From: Solirubrobacterales bacterium
GTDB taxonomy: Bacteria; Actinomycetota; Thermoleophilia; Solirubrobacterales; Solirubrobacteraceae
DNA: 6,582 nucleotides
Assembly: GCA_019240015.1 (NCBI GenBank)
Contig: JAFAZB010000087.1
Location: 1-6,582 of the forward strand
Direction of reading: 5' to 3'
This document shows, piece by piece, positions 1-5,662 of the stretch (its first letter is position 1; each line of letters opens with the position of its first letter). A program made the position numbers and the translations under genes. Below the pieces are notes generated by a model. That model did not search any database, was not told the DNA's origin, and saw nothing but the letters and a program-made list of their open reading frames with translations.

Positions 1-429
1 CCGACGTTGATCGAGGACGCGATGGCCAAGCGCGTGCTGATCGCGACCCCCACCACGCTGCTGGCGATCCTGCGCGCGGTCGCGTACGGCTGGCAGCAGG
101 AGCGCGTCGCGGAATCCGCCCAGGCGATCTCCGAGCTGGGGCGCGAGCTGCACGGTCGCCTGGCGAAGCTGTCCGGGCTGCTGGCCACGCTAGGCGCGCG
201 GCTGAACAGCACGGTCCGGGCCTACAACGACACGATCGGTTCCTACGAGGCCCGGGTCGTGCCTAGCGCGCGGCGGTTCGCCGAGCACGGGGCGGTCTCC
301 GAGGACCGCCAGCTGCCGCACCTCGAGCACGTCACGACCAGCGCCCGCGGGGTCCAGCGAACCGAGTCCGAGCTGGATTACCCGGCGCCCGAGCCGCTGC
401 CTCTGCGGTTACGGGCGGCGGGGGATTGA
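1..429 (+). CDS. rmuC: RmuC family protein, C-terminal part (5' truncated by window edge)
   Basis: The reading frame is open from base 1 and ends at TGA 427-429, giving the last 142 residues of a longer protein. The stretch AKRVLIATPTTLLAILRAVA followed by YGWQQE is the hallmark end of the RmuC conserved domain (KRVLLASPTTLLALLRTVAYGW-like). After it comes a helical, coiled-coil-like segment and a Pro/Leu/Arg-rich tail. RmuC proteins are predicted to have a restriction-endonuclease-like core joined to coiled coils, and in E. coli RmuC affects DNA inversion/recombination; the exact reaction is not established. The nuclease core and start codon lie outside the window. An internal TTG at position 7 could be mistaken for a start but is not one, because homology continues upstream. 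The gene converges on the phosphatase at 570-1073. Confidence 0.85.
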   Translation, partial: PTLIEDAMAKRVLIATPTTLLAILRAVAYGWQQERVAESAQAISELGRELHGRLAKLSGLLATLGARLNSTVRAYNDTIGSYEARVVPSARRFAEHGAVSEDRQLPHLEHVTTSARGVQRTESELDYPAPEPLPLRLRAAGD

Positions 430-469
430 GACTGGCTGGGGGGGTAGGGGCGCACCGTCGGCTGCGGCC

Positions 470-489
470 CCGGCCCGGGAACGGGCCGG
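470..489. terminator. GC-only hairpin with GGAA tetraloop between convergent genes (candidate terminator)
   Basis: Bases 470-477 (CCGGCCCG) pair perfectly with 482-489 (CGGGCCGG), enclosing the loop GGAA, which fits the stable GNRA class. It sits 41 bp after the rmuC stop, between two convergent genes, where a bidirectional terminator is expected. There is no T-tract on either strand, so it would be a U-less hairpin terminator or simply a stable 3' end. In DNA this GC-rich, chance hairpins are common, so the role is inferred. Confidence 0.4.
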
Positions 490-498
490 CTGCGGCCG

Positions 499-552
499 CC
501 GGCCGGGCCGGGCCCGCGAGGCGGCGCCCGCGCGGTGGCGGGGCCCGGCCGG
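499..552. terminator. Second long GC stem in the rmuC/phosphatase convergent region
   Basis: Bases 499-509 (CCGGCCGGGCC) are the exact reverse complement of 542-552 (GGCCCGGCCGG). This gives an 11-bp stem around a 32-nt GC-rich interior. It lies just before the 3' end of the minus-strand phosphatase gene (stop near 570) and could end that transcript. There is no T-tract. The whole region 430-569 is G+C-dominated, and I see no gene or promoter in it. Function is inferred from position only. Confidence 0.3.
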
Positions 553-569
553 GTGGAGCGGCGCGGCGC

Positions 570-1073
570 CTAGCCTTGCGTGCCCTGGCGCTGCTGCCAC
601 CACAGGCGGAGGTCATCGACCTGATGGGGAAGGGGCTCGGCGGACGGCTTGCGGGCCTGCACGCGCGCGAGCGCAACGTCCGGGTCGATTCCGTCGCGCT
701 GCGCGAGCACGCCGGCCGCGACCGCGGCTGACCGCTGCCGGCCCGCGCGGCAGTGGAGGTAGACGCGCGCGTGCTCGTCCAACCACTCGGATACCTGCCG
801 GACGGCGGCATCGAGCGCCTCCGGCGGGAGATCGCCGAAGTCAGTCGTCTCGATCCGGCGCTCCTCGATCCCTGCGCGCGCCATGGCGGCCTGCACCTCC
901 TCCCGCTCTCCGGGGTGATATTCCTCGTCCTGGCAGAGGTTCAGCACGCGCTGGACGCCCATCCACTCGAGCATCGAGACGTCTTCGGCGTCGAGTGGAT
1001 ACGCCCCGATCACCAGGTCTTCCAGCACGTCGGCGAAGCCGTATGCCCGAAACCAATTCGACACGGCCGACAT
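570..1073 (-). CDS. Dual-specificity/PTP-superfamily phosphatase, PTPMT1-like layout
   Basis: A 167-residue protein, predicted cytosolic, with no signal peptide or clear membrane helix. The catalytic loop is HCRAGRQRS, with nucleophile Cys108, Arg114 and Ser115 matching HCX5R(S/T). Asp78 in TTDFGDLPP is the probable general acid, placed as in PTPMT1 (TVDMTG-P). The N-terminal half also follows PTPMT1: an NWF segment at 6-8, VIGAYPL at 21-27, and an acidic DEEY at 49-52 resembling the EEYE loop of that enzyme. The reaction would be removal of phosphate by a cysteinyl-phosphate intermediate. The substrate is unknown: phosphotyrosine/serine and phospholipid head groups (e.g. phosphatidylglycerol phosphate) are both possible. 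The ATG at 1073-1071 fits the start of the conserved region; there is no clear Shine-Dalgarno, and CTAACG lies just upstream. The gene is divergent from the acyl-CoA ligase. The family call is firm, the substrate is not. Confidence 0.85.
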   Translation of the reverse strand: MSAVSNWFRAYGFADVLEDLVIGAYPLDAEDVSMLEWMGVQRVLNLCQDEEYHPGEREEVQAAMARAGIEERRIETTDFGDLPPEALDAAVRQVSEWLDEHARVYLHCRAGRQRSAAVAAGVLAQRDGIDPDVALARVQARKPSAEPLPHQVDDLRLWWQQRQGTQG

Positions 1074-1141
1074 GATCGCCGTTAGGCCATCCCGGGCGCG
1101 GTGCGCGCCGCCGCCATGCGCCGCTTGATTGGATATCGCCG

Positions 1142-2749
1142 ATGACGAACAAGATCTCGGAGGCGCTGTTCGTGGCGCGGACGTTCAGGAGCGCGGGGGT
1201 CATCCGGCCCGCGCGACCCGACCGGGCGCTGCGCGCGGTTGTCGGTCTGCGGCGCTGGGGTCCCACCCTGGCAGCGGGCTACCTCGGTGCCGCTGCGCGG
1301 TATCCCGACGCGCCGGCGGTGATCGACGAGCTCGGAGAGCTCAGCTTTGCGGAGGTTCACGCGCGCACGAACTCGCTCGCGCGCGGCCTGGCCGCGAACG
1401 GGATCGCCGAAGGGGATGGCGTGGCGGTCATGTGCCGCAACCATCGCTGGTTCGTGGAGGCGAGCATCGCGTGCGCCAAGCTCGGCGCCCACGCCGTGTA
1501 TCTGAACACCGCGTTCGCGCGTCCGCAGGTCACGGAAGTGGTGCAGCGCGAGAGCCCCGTCGCGGTGATCTACGACCAGGAGTTCGAGCCGCTGGTGCAA
1601 GACGCGCTCAGCGGCCGCAGCGGCTTCCAGGGCTGGCGGGACGATCCAGGCCAGGCCGTCCATCCTGCGCTCGAAGACTTGATCGCCGCCCATCCCGATC
1701 GTCCGCTGAGTCCGCCGTCGGCGCCCGGCCGGACCGTGATCCTCACCTCTGGCACGACGGGTGCGCCGAAGGGCGCCAACCGGGCCAGCCCCAGCTCGCT
1801 GACCCCGGCGGCGGCGCTGCTCTCGGTGATCCCACTCCGCGCCAGGGAGACCACGATGATCGCCGCGCCGCTGTTCCACTCCTGGGGGTTTGCGCACATG
1901 TTCCTCAGCCCGGCGCTCGCCTCGACGCTCACGTTGCGACGCCGCTTCGATCCCGAGGACACGCTGCGAGCCGTCGCCGAACACCGGGCGAGCGCGCTGA
2001 TCGTGGTGCCGGTGATGCTCCAGCGAATCCTCGAGCTCAGCGCCGAAACGATCCGGCGCCACGACTGCACCAGCCTGCGCGTGATCGCGGCCAGTGGCTC
2101 GGCCCTGCCGGGTCCGCTGGCGCAGCGGGTGATGGACTGCTTCGGCGAGAAGCTCTACAACCTGTACGGCTCAACGGAAGTGTCCTGGGCGACGATCGCC
2201 TCGCCCCAGGACCTGAGAGCAGCCCCCGGAACGGCGGGGCGCGTACCCCGCGGCACCGTCGTCAAGATCCTCGATTCGGGCCGGCAGGAGCTGCCGCCCG
2301 GTCGCAGCGGCCGGATCTTCGTCGGCAGCGAGCTGTTGTTCGAGGGCTACACCGGCGGCGGGGACAAGGTCCGCGTCGGGGCCCTGATGTCGACCGGCGA
2401 CGTCGGCCACTTCGACCGCGAACGACGCCTGTTCGTCGACGGGCGCGACGACGACATGATCGTCTCGGGCGGTGAGAACGTGTTCCCCTCGGAGGTCGAG
2501 GACCTGCTGGCGAGCGTCCCCGGCGTGCGTGAGGTCGCGGTGGTGGGCGTCAGCGACGAGGAATTCGGACAGCGGCTTCGGGCATTCGTGGCGCTCGAAA
2601 ACGGCGCGGTGCTCGATGAGCAACAGCTCCAAGCGCACGTTCGCAGCAACCTGGCTCGCTACAAGGTCCCGCGCGAGGTCGTGTTCGTCGATCAGCTGCC
2701 CCGCAATGCGACCGGAAAGATCCTCAAGCGCGAGCTCACGCGCGACTGA
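1142..2749 (+). CDS. Fatty-acyl-CoA ligase (AMP-forming), FadD2/FadD12 type
   Basis: A 535-residue member of the ANL adenylating superfamily, complete in length. It would activate a free fatty acid with ATP to acyl-AMP and then transfer it to CoA. Visible motifs in order are the P-loop LTSGTTGAPKG (201-211), PLFHSWGF (243-250), the YGSTE acyl-adenylate motif (342-346), STGD (417-420), the hinge/signature region DGRDDDMIVSGGENV (433-447), and the C-terminal PRNATGKILK carrying the catalytic Lys526. The N-terminal ARTFRSAGVIRPARPD, LRRWGPTLAAGY and CRNHRWFVEA blocks are typical of actinobacterial FadD2/FadD12 rather than of the E. coli FadD subgroup. The ATG at 1142 fits this N-terminus; no good Shine-Dalgarno is visible. 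The 3' end is 55 bp before yceD. The natural acyl chain cannot be read from the sequence. The fatty acyl-AMP ligase alternative is less likely, since there is no obvious insertion before the C-terminal domain. Confidence 0.92.
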   Translation: MTNKISEALFVARTFRSAGVIRPARPDRALRAVVGLRRWGPTLAAGYLGAAARYPDAPAVIDELGELSFAEVHARTNSLARGLAANGIAEGDGVAVMCRNHRWFVEASIACAKLGAHAVYLNTAFARPQVTEVVQRESPVAVIYDQEFEPLVQDALSGRSGFQGWRDDPGQAVHPALEDLIAAHPDRPLSPPSAPGRTVILTSGTTGAPKGANRASPSSLTPAAALLSVIPLRARETTMIAAPLFHSWGFAHMFLSPALASTLTLRRRFDPEDTLRAVAEHRASALIVVPVMLQRILELSAETIRRHDCTSLRVIAASGSALPGPLAQRVMDCFGEKLYNLYGSTEVSWATIASPQDLRAAPGTAGRVPRGTVVKILDSGRQELPPGRSGRIFVGSELLFEGYTGGGDKVRVGALMSTGDVGHFDRERRLFVDGRDDDMIVSGGENVFPSEVEDLLASVPGVREVAVVGVSDEEFGQRLRAFVALENGAVLDEQQLQAHVRSNLARYKVPREVVFVDQLPRNATGKILKRELTRD

Positions 2750-2792
2750 CGCGGGCGTCCGGGCCGGTCACGAGGCGTGTCCAGGCCGCCGC

Positions 2793-2804
2793 TAAGCTCG
2801 GTTC
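2793..2804 (+). promoter_or_regulatory. Candidate -10 element for a leaderless yceD transcript
   Basis: TAAGCT (2793-2798) matches TANNNT and is separated by exactly six bases from the ATG of yceD at 2805. This is the spacing expected when transcription starts at the ATG itself, a frequent arrangement in actinobacteria. No convincing -35 box is present and no Shine-Dalgarno precedes the ATG, which fits leaderless translation. It would make yceD the first gene of the housekeeping operon, separate from the ligase. Confidence 0.5.
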
Positions 2805-3323
2805 ATGTCCCACCGAACGGACAGCTTCGACCTCGGTGGGCTGCGGCTCACCGCGGGCGAGGGGCGGCGACTCGAGCTGAGCGCGGCGATCGAGCCGTTC
2901 GTGCTGGGCGGCGAGCGTTACCCGGTGGAGCCCGCGTTGGTCCCGACGCGGTTGGACATCTCCCGGACGACCGGCGACGGGTATGCGCTGCGGCTGAGGT
3001 TCGAGGCCGCGCTGGTCGGGCCATGCATGCGCTGCCTGGAGCCGGCGGAGCCATTGTTCGCGGTCGACGCGCGCGAGGTCTCGCAGCCCGGCGAAGCGGA
3101 CGAGCTCCAGTCGCCCTACGTCCGCCGCGGGCTACTGGATCTACACGGCTGGGCCAGGGACGCGCTTGCGCTGGCGCTGCCCACGCAAGTGCTGTGCGGC
3201 GAAGGCTGCGCTGGGCTGTGCCCCGTGTGCGGCACGAACCTGAATGCCAGCGGGCCAGAACATGGGCACGAGCGAGAGCCGGACTCGCGTTGGGCGAAGC
3301 TGTCGGAGATCCGGTTCGAGTGA
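2805..3323 (+). CDS. yceD: YceD family (DUF177) protein, 23S rRNA accumulation/ribosome biogenesis
   Basis: A 172-residue protein of the DUF177 family, within the usual 150-200 residue range. In E. coli and plants the family is linked to 23S rRNA accumulation or processing; the molecular activity is unresolved. Conserved signs are GPCMRCLEP (Cys74, Cys77) in the middle and CGEGCAGLCPVCGTNLN near the C-terminus (Cys131, Cys135, Cys139, Cys142), followed by the terminal SRWAKL. The CxxC pairs suggest metal binding, probably zinc. It lies 35 bp upstream of rpmF, its near-universal partner across bacteria, which supports the call. The ATG at 2805 is chosen because it starts the family's N-terminal strand and has a leaderless-type -10 in front. 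The N-terminal half is variable, as usual for the family. Confidence 0.9.
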   Translation: MSHRTDSFDLGGLRLTAGEGRRLELSAAIEPFVLGGERYPVEPALVPTRLDISRTTGDGYALRLRFEAALVGPCMRCLEPAEPLFAVDAREVSQPGEADELQSPYVRRGLLDLHGWARDALALALPTQVLCGEGCAGLCPVCGTNLNASGPEHGHEREPDSRWAKLSEIRFE

Positions 3324-3340
3324 AGAGGCAGCACTGCCGC

Positions 3341-3358
3341 TGATAGCCTCATCAACCG
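3341..3358 (+). promoter_or_regulatory. Candidate extended -10 in front of rpmF
   Basis: TGATAGCCT (3341-3349) fits the extended -10 pattern TGNTANNNT. Nine bases separate it from the rpmF ATG at 3359, so a start about seven bases downstream would leave a leader of only a few bases. At the -35 distance TGAAGA (3321-3326, 17-bp spacing) is a weak match. It could give extra transcription of rpmF-plsX-acpP-rnc inside the operon. Confidence 0.35.
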
Positions 3359-3553
3359 ATGGCGGTCCCAAAGCAGAAGCAGTCACATGCGCGCACCGCT
3401 CAGCGACGCGCCCAGCACAAGCGCAGCGCTCCCACTTACAACGCTTGCCCCCAGTGCCACAGCCCGAGGCTTCCGCATCGCGTCTGCCCCGTGTGCGGAA
3501 GCTACAAGGGCCGCGAAGTGATCAGCGCGGACTCCGGCGAGCAGTCCGCCTGA
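3359..3553 (+). CDS. rpmF: 50S ribosomal protein bL32 (zinc-binding form)
   Basis: A 64-residue small basic ribosomal protein. The start MAVPKQKQSHARTAQRRAQH is diagnostic of bL32 (MAVPKxKxSxxRxxxRR). Two cysteine pairs, CPQC (30-33) and CPVC (43-46), form the zinc ribbon of the C+ form, so this copy needs zinc. A short acidic/polar tail (SADSGEQSA) follows. bL32 binds 23S rRNA near the peptidyl-transferase region of the large subunit. It is preceded by yceD and followed 10 bp later by plsX, a very common bacterial gene order. A paralogous zinc-free L32 for zinc starvation occurs in some actinobacteria; none is seen here. Confidence 0.97.
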   Translation: MAVPKQKQSHARTAQRRAQHKRSAPTYNACPQCHSPRLPHRVCPVCGSYKGREVISADSGEQSA

Positions 3554-3563
3554 CGCCCGCGCG

Positions 3564-4622
3564 ATGATCACGGTCGCCGTGGACGCGGGCGGGGCGGACC
3601 TCGGCCCCGCCGAGGTGGCCGCGGGCGCCGCGCGCGCGGCGGCCTCGGGGATCGGGGTGCTGCTGTTCGGGCCCGCGGAGCAGATCGGCGCGGTCCCCGA
3701 TGGAGTCGAGCTGATCGACGCCCCGGTCTCGATCGCCAAAGCCAGCGATCCCGCGTTCGCCGTGCGGTCGACCCCGGAGGCATCGATCGTCAAAGCGGCC
3801 CGCGCCGTGGCCGAAGGTCACGCTCAGGCGCTGGTCTCCGGCGGTTCGACGGGGTCCGCGCTCGCGGCGGGTCTCTTCAATCTGCGCCGTGACCGGGGGA
3901 TCTACCGCCCCGCGCTCGCGCTTCCGGTGCCGATCCCCGGCGCCAAGCCGGTGCTGCTGCTCGACGTGGGCGCCAACGTGACCTGCCGCCCGGAGCACCT
4001 GGTTCAGTTCGCGCACATGGGCGCGGCGTTCGCCCAGGCCGTGTTGGGGATCGAGGCGCCTCGCGTGGCCTTGCTGTCCAACGGCGAAGAGCCGGCGAAG
4101 GGCACGCCCGACCTGGTCGCCGTGCACGAGCAGCTGGCTCGGGGGACGCTGGCGAACTTCGTCGGCAACATCGAGGGCACCCATCTGACCGACGGCGTCG
4201 CCGACGTCGTGGTGATGGACGGCTTCACCGGCAACATCACGCTGAAGCTGATCGAGGGGGTTTCCGGACGGACGCTGCGCGCGATCCGCGACGTCGCGAT
4301 GAGCTCGCCCCGAGCCAAGCTGGGCGGCTGGCTGCTCGCGCCGGCGGTCAGGCGGCTGCGAGCGGAGATCGATCCCGAGGGGCCGGGTGGCGCCTACTTG
4401 CTGGGGCTGCGACAGCTCGGCGTCGTGGCCCACGGGCGGTTCACGCGTCGCGGCTTCGCCCGTGCGATCGAAGTCGCCGCCCGCGGGGTGCAGGAGGACG
4501 TGATCGGTCGTACCCGGGTGGCGCTCGAGACCGCCGGGGCGCTGCGCTCGCAGAGCGGCGAGGAGGACGGCCCGGCGGGCAGCGGCTCGTCCGAACGGAC
4601 GGCTACGGTGTCGGGCAGATGA
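3564..4622 (+). CDS. plsX: Phosphate acyltransferase PlsX
   Basis: A 352-residue PlsX, which converts acyl-ACP and phosphate to acyl-phosphate, the donor for PlsY in phosphatidic acid synthesis at the membrane. Family marks in order: VDAGGADLGP (6-15, in place of VDAMGGDxxP), SGGSTGS (92-98, in place of SAGNTGA), DVGANVTCRPEHLVQFA (134-150), SNGEE with KG (172-180), GNIEG (201-205), MDGFTGNITLK (218-228), GGAYLLGL (275-282) and HG (290-291). The first two motifs are altered, the later ones well kept, so activity is likely but the first two loops deserve attention. The C-terminus (about 322-352) is a hydrophilic Gly/Ser/Glu-rich tail. The ATG at 3564 starts the first beta strand, 10 bp after rpmF. 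The stop overlaps the acpP start by 4 bp (ATGA). Confidence 0.93.
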   Translation: MITVAVDAGGADLGPAEVAAGAARAAASGIGVLLFGPAEQIGAVPDGVELIDAPVSIAKASDPAFAVRSTPEASIVKAARAVAEGHAQALVSGGSTGSALAAGLFNLRRDRGIYRPALALPVPIPGAKPVLLLDVGANVTCRPEHLVQFAHMGAAFAQAVLGIEAPRVALLSNGEEPAKGTPDLVAVHEQLARGTLANFVGNIEGTHLTDGVADVVVMDGFTGNITLKLIEGVSGRTLRAIRDVAMSSPRAKLGGWLLAPAVRRLRAEIDPEGPGGAYLLGLRQLGVVAHGRFTRRGFARAIEVAARGVQEDVIGRTRVALETAGALRSQSGEEDGPAGSGSSERTATVSGR

Positions 4623-4903
4623 GTCGTGAGCAGGTCTTTTCGCTGATCCGCGCCCATCTCGCGGACGAGCTGGAGCTGGATCCGGCCACGATCGAGGAGT
4701 CGACCCGCTTCCGGGAGGACCTGGAAGCCGATTCGCTCGACCTCTACACGCTGGTTCAGGAGCTCGAGGACTCGTACGGTGTGAGGATCTCCGACGAGGA
4801 GGCGGCGAAGATCCTGACCGTGGGTCAGGCGGTCGATTTCGTACTCGCGAGTGACGCCGGCGTCAGGTCGGCGACGGCGAGCCAAGGCACAGACGCTGAG
4901 TGA
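4619..4903 (+). CDS. acpP: Acyl carrier protein
   Basis: A 94-residue acidic acyl carrier protein. The phosphopantetheine attachment site is Ser39 in EDLEADSLDLYTLV, matching the D-S-L motif. Helix I (REQVFSLIRAHLADELELDP) and the helix III/IV region (RISDEEAAKILTVGQAVDFV) are typical of type II fatty-acid-synthesis ACPs. The last 16 or so residues (from about 79) are a polar tail beyond the usual 75-80 residues. It carries growing acyl chains and supplies the acyl-ACP used by PlsX, whose gene overlaps it by 4 bp; it also overlaps rnc by 4 bp (GTGA), pointing to translational coupling through all three genes. I see no clear Shine-Dalgarno at the ATG, consistent with re-initiation. A carrier dedicated to another pathway is less likely given plsX. 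Confidence 0.94.
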   Translation: MSREQVFSLIRAHLADELELDPATIEESTRFREDLEADSLDLYTLVQELEDSYGVRISDEEAAKILTVGQAVDFVLASDAGVRSATASQGTDAE

Positions 4904-5634
4904 ACGCCTACGGAGAGCTGACCGGCGGCCGCGCGGTTGACGCGCGCGAGTTCAGCGAGCCGGCTGCAGGACAGCTCTACGAGCTGCTCGAGCGGCTGCC
5001 CGGAGAGCTCGCGCGGGCAGTGTTCACCCATTCCTCGTGGACGGCAAGGCGCTCTGATTCATACGAGCGGCTCGCGTTCCTCGGCGATAGCGTGCTCGGG
5101 CTAGCCGTCACAACCCATCTGTACCCGCGGCTCGAGGCCGAGCGCTTCGGGCCCGGACGGCTGACGAAGATTCGTGCCCAGGCGGTCTCGGGGCGCTCCT
5201 GCCGAGCGGTCGCGGAGCGGCTGGCGGTGCCGGAGCGGCTGGCGGCCGCAGCGCCGCCCGGCGCCGCGGCGAGCGTAGCGGCGCTCGTCGCCACCGACCG
5301 CGTGCTGGCGTCCGTGATCGAAGCCGTGATCGGCGCCTGCTACCTGGCGTTTGGCTACGACACGACCGCCGCGGCGGTGGTCGAGGCATTCGCGCCCGAG
5401 ATCGAGGACGCGCTCGAGAACCCGGTCGATTACAAATCGGCGCTCCAGGAGCGCCTGGCCAGACGCGGCGAGCTGGTCAGCTACGCCGTGGTCGAGGAGC
5501 GGGGTCCCCCTCACGACCGCACCTTCCAGGTCAGCGCGGCGATCGCCGGCGTGGAGATCGGCCGCGGCACCGGGCGCAGCAAGAAGGACGCCGAGCAGGA
5601 GGCGGCGCAGTCCGCCCTCGAGGCGATCGACTGA
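4900..5634 (+). CDS. rnc: Ribonuclease III, with two of four catalytic metal ligands replaced
   Basis: A 244-residue RNase III of normal length and order: a nuclease domain (about 24-170), then a dsRNA-binding domain (about 177-243) with DYKSALQE, GPPHDRTFQV and GRGTGRSKKDAEQEAA all well conserved. The family cleaves double-stranded RNA, such as rRNA precursors. The signature reads YERLAFLGDSVL (55-66) where NERLEFLGDxxL is usual, so the ligand equal to E. coli E41 is Ala59; Asp63 (D45) is kept. The second helix reads VLASVIEAVIGA (135-146) where xLADxxEAxxGA is usual, so E. coli D114 is Ser138; Glu141 (E117) is kept. E. coli E65 aligns with Pro85. The frame is intact, so this is not a decayed gene. 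The start is GTG 4900, overlapping the acpP stop (GTGA). Family call is certain; whether cleavage is normal, slowed or lost cannot be told from sequence. Confidence 0.92.
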   Translation: MNAYGELTGGRAVDAREFSEPAAGQLYELLERLPGELARAVFTHSSWTARRSDSYERLAFLGDSVLGLAVTTHLYPRLEAERFGPGRLTKIRAQAVSGRSCRAVAERLAVPERLAAAAPPGAAASVAALVATDRVLASVIEAVIGACYLAFGYDTTAAAVVEAFAPEIEDALENPVDYKSALQERLARRGELVSYAVVEERGPPHDRTFQVSAAIAGVEIGRGTGRSKKDAEQEAAQSALEAID

Positions 5635-5662
5635 GCCAGCCGGCGATGAGCGGACCGAGATC

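Noticed and set aside
426..731. Plus-strand frame overlapping the rmuC stop and the GC-rich spacer
   Set aside because: Low-complexity Arg/Gly/Ala/Pro translation, crossing into the 3' end of the phosphatase gene on the other strand; no homology recognised.
1082..2062. Long open frame (326 codons) on the minus strand opposite the acyl-CoA ligase
   Set aside because: Arg/Gly/Ala/His-rich with no recognisable domain. The plus-strand ligase shows all family motifs, and GC-rich codon bias opens the antisense frame.
1129..2475. 448-codon plus-strand frame overlapping the ligase
   Set aside because: Arg/Gly/Ala-rich translation without motifs; a frame shadow of the ligase gene.
1142..2749. Ligase as a fatty acyl-AMP ligase loading the neighbouring ACP
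   Set aside because: The motifs and N-terminal blocks fit the FadD2/FadD12 CoA-ligase type, no FAAL-type insertion is evident, and the ACP belongs to the plsX operon.
3522..4433. 303-codon minus-strand frame opposite plsX
   Set aside because: His/Arg/Gln/Gly-rich composition typical of antisense GC-rich frames; plsX motifs are on the other strand.
4900..5634. Idea that rnc is a pseudogene because of lost catalytic residues
   Set aside because: The frame is full length, the dsRNA-binding domain is conserved, and the start is coupled to acpP. Substitutions without decay point to a maintained gene.
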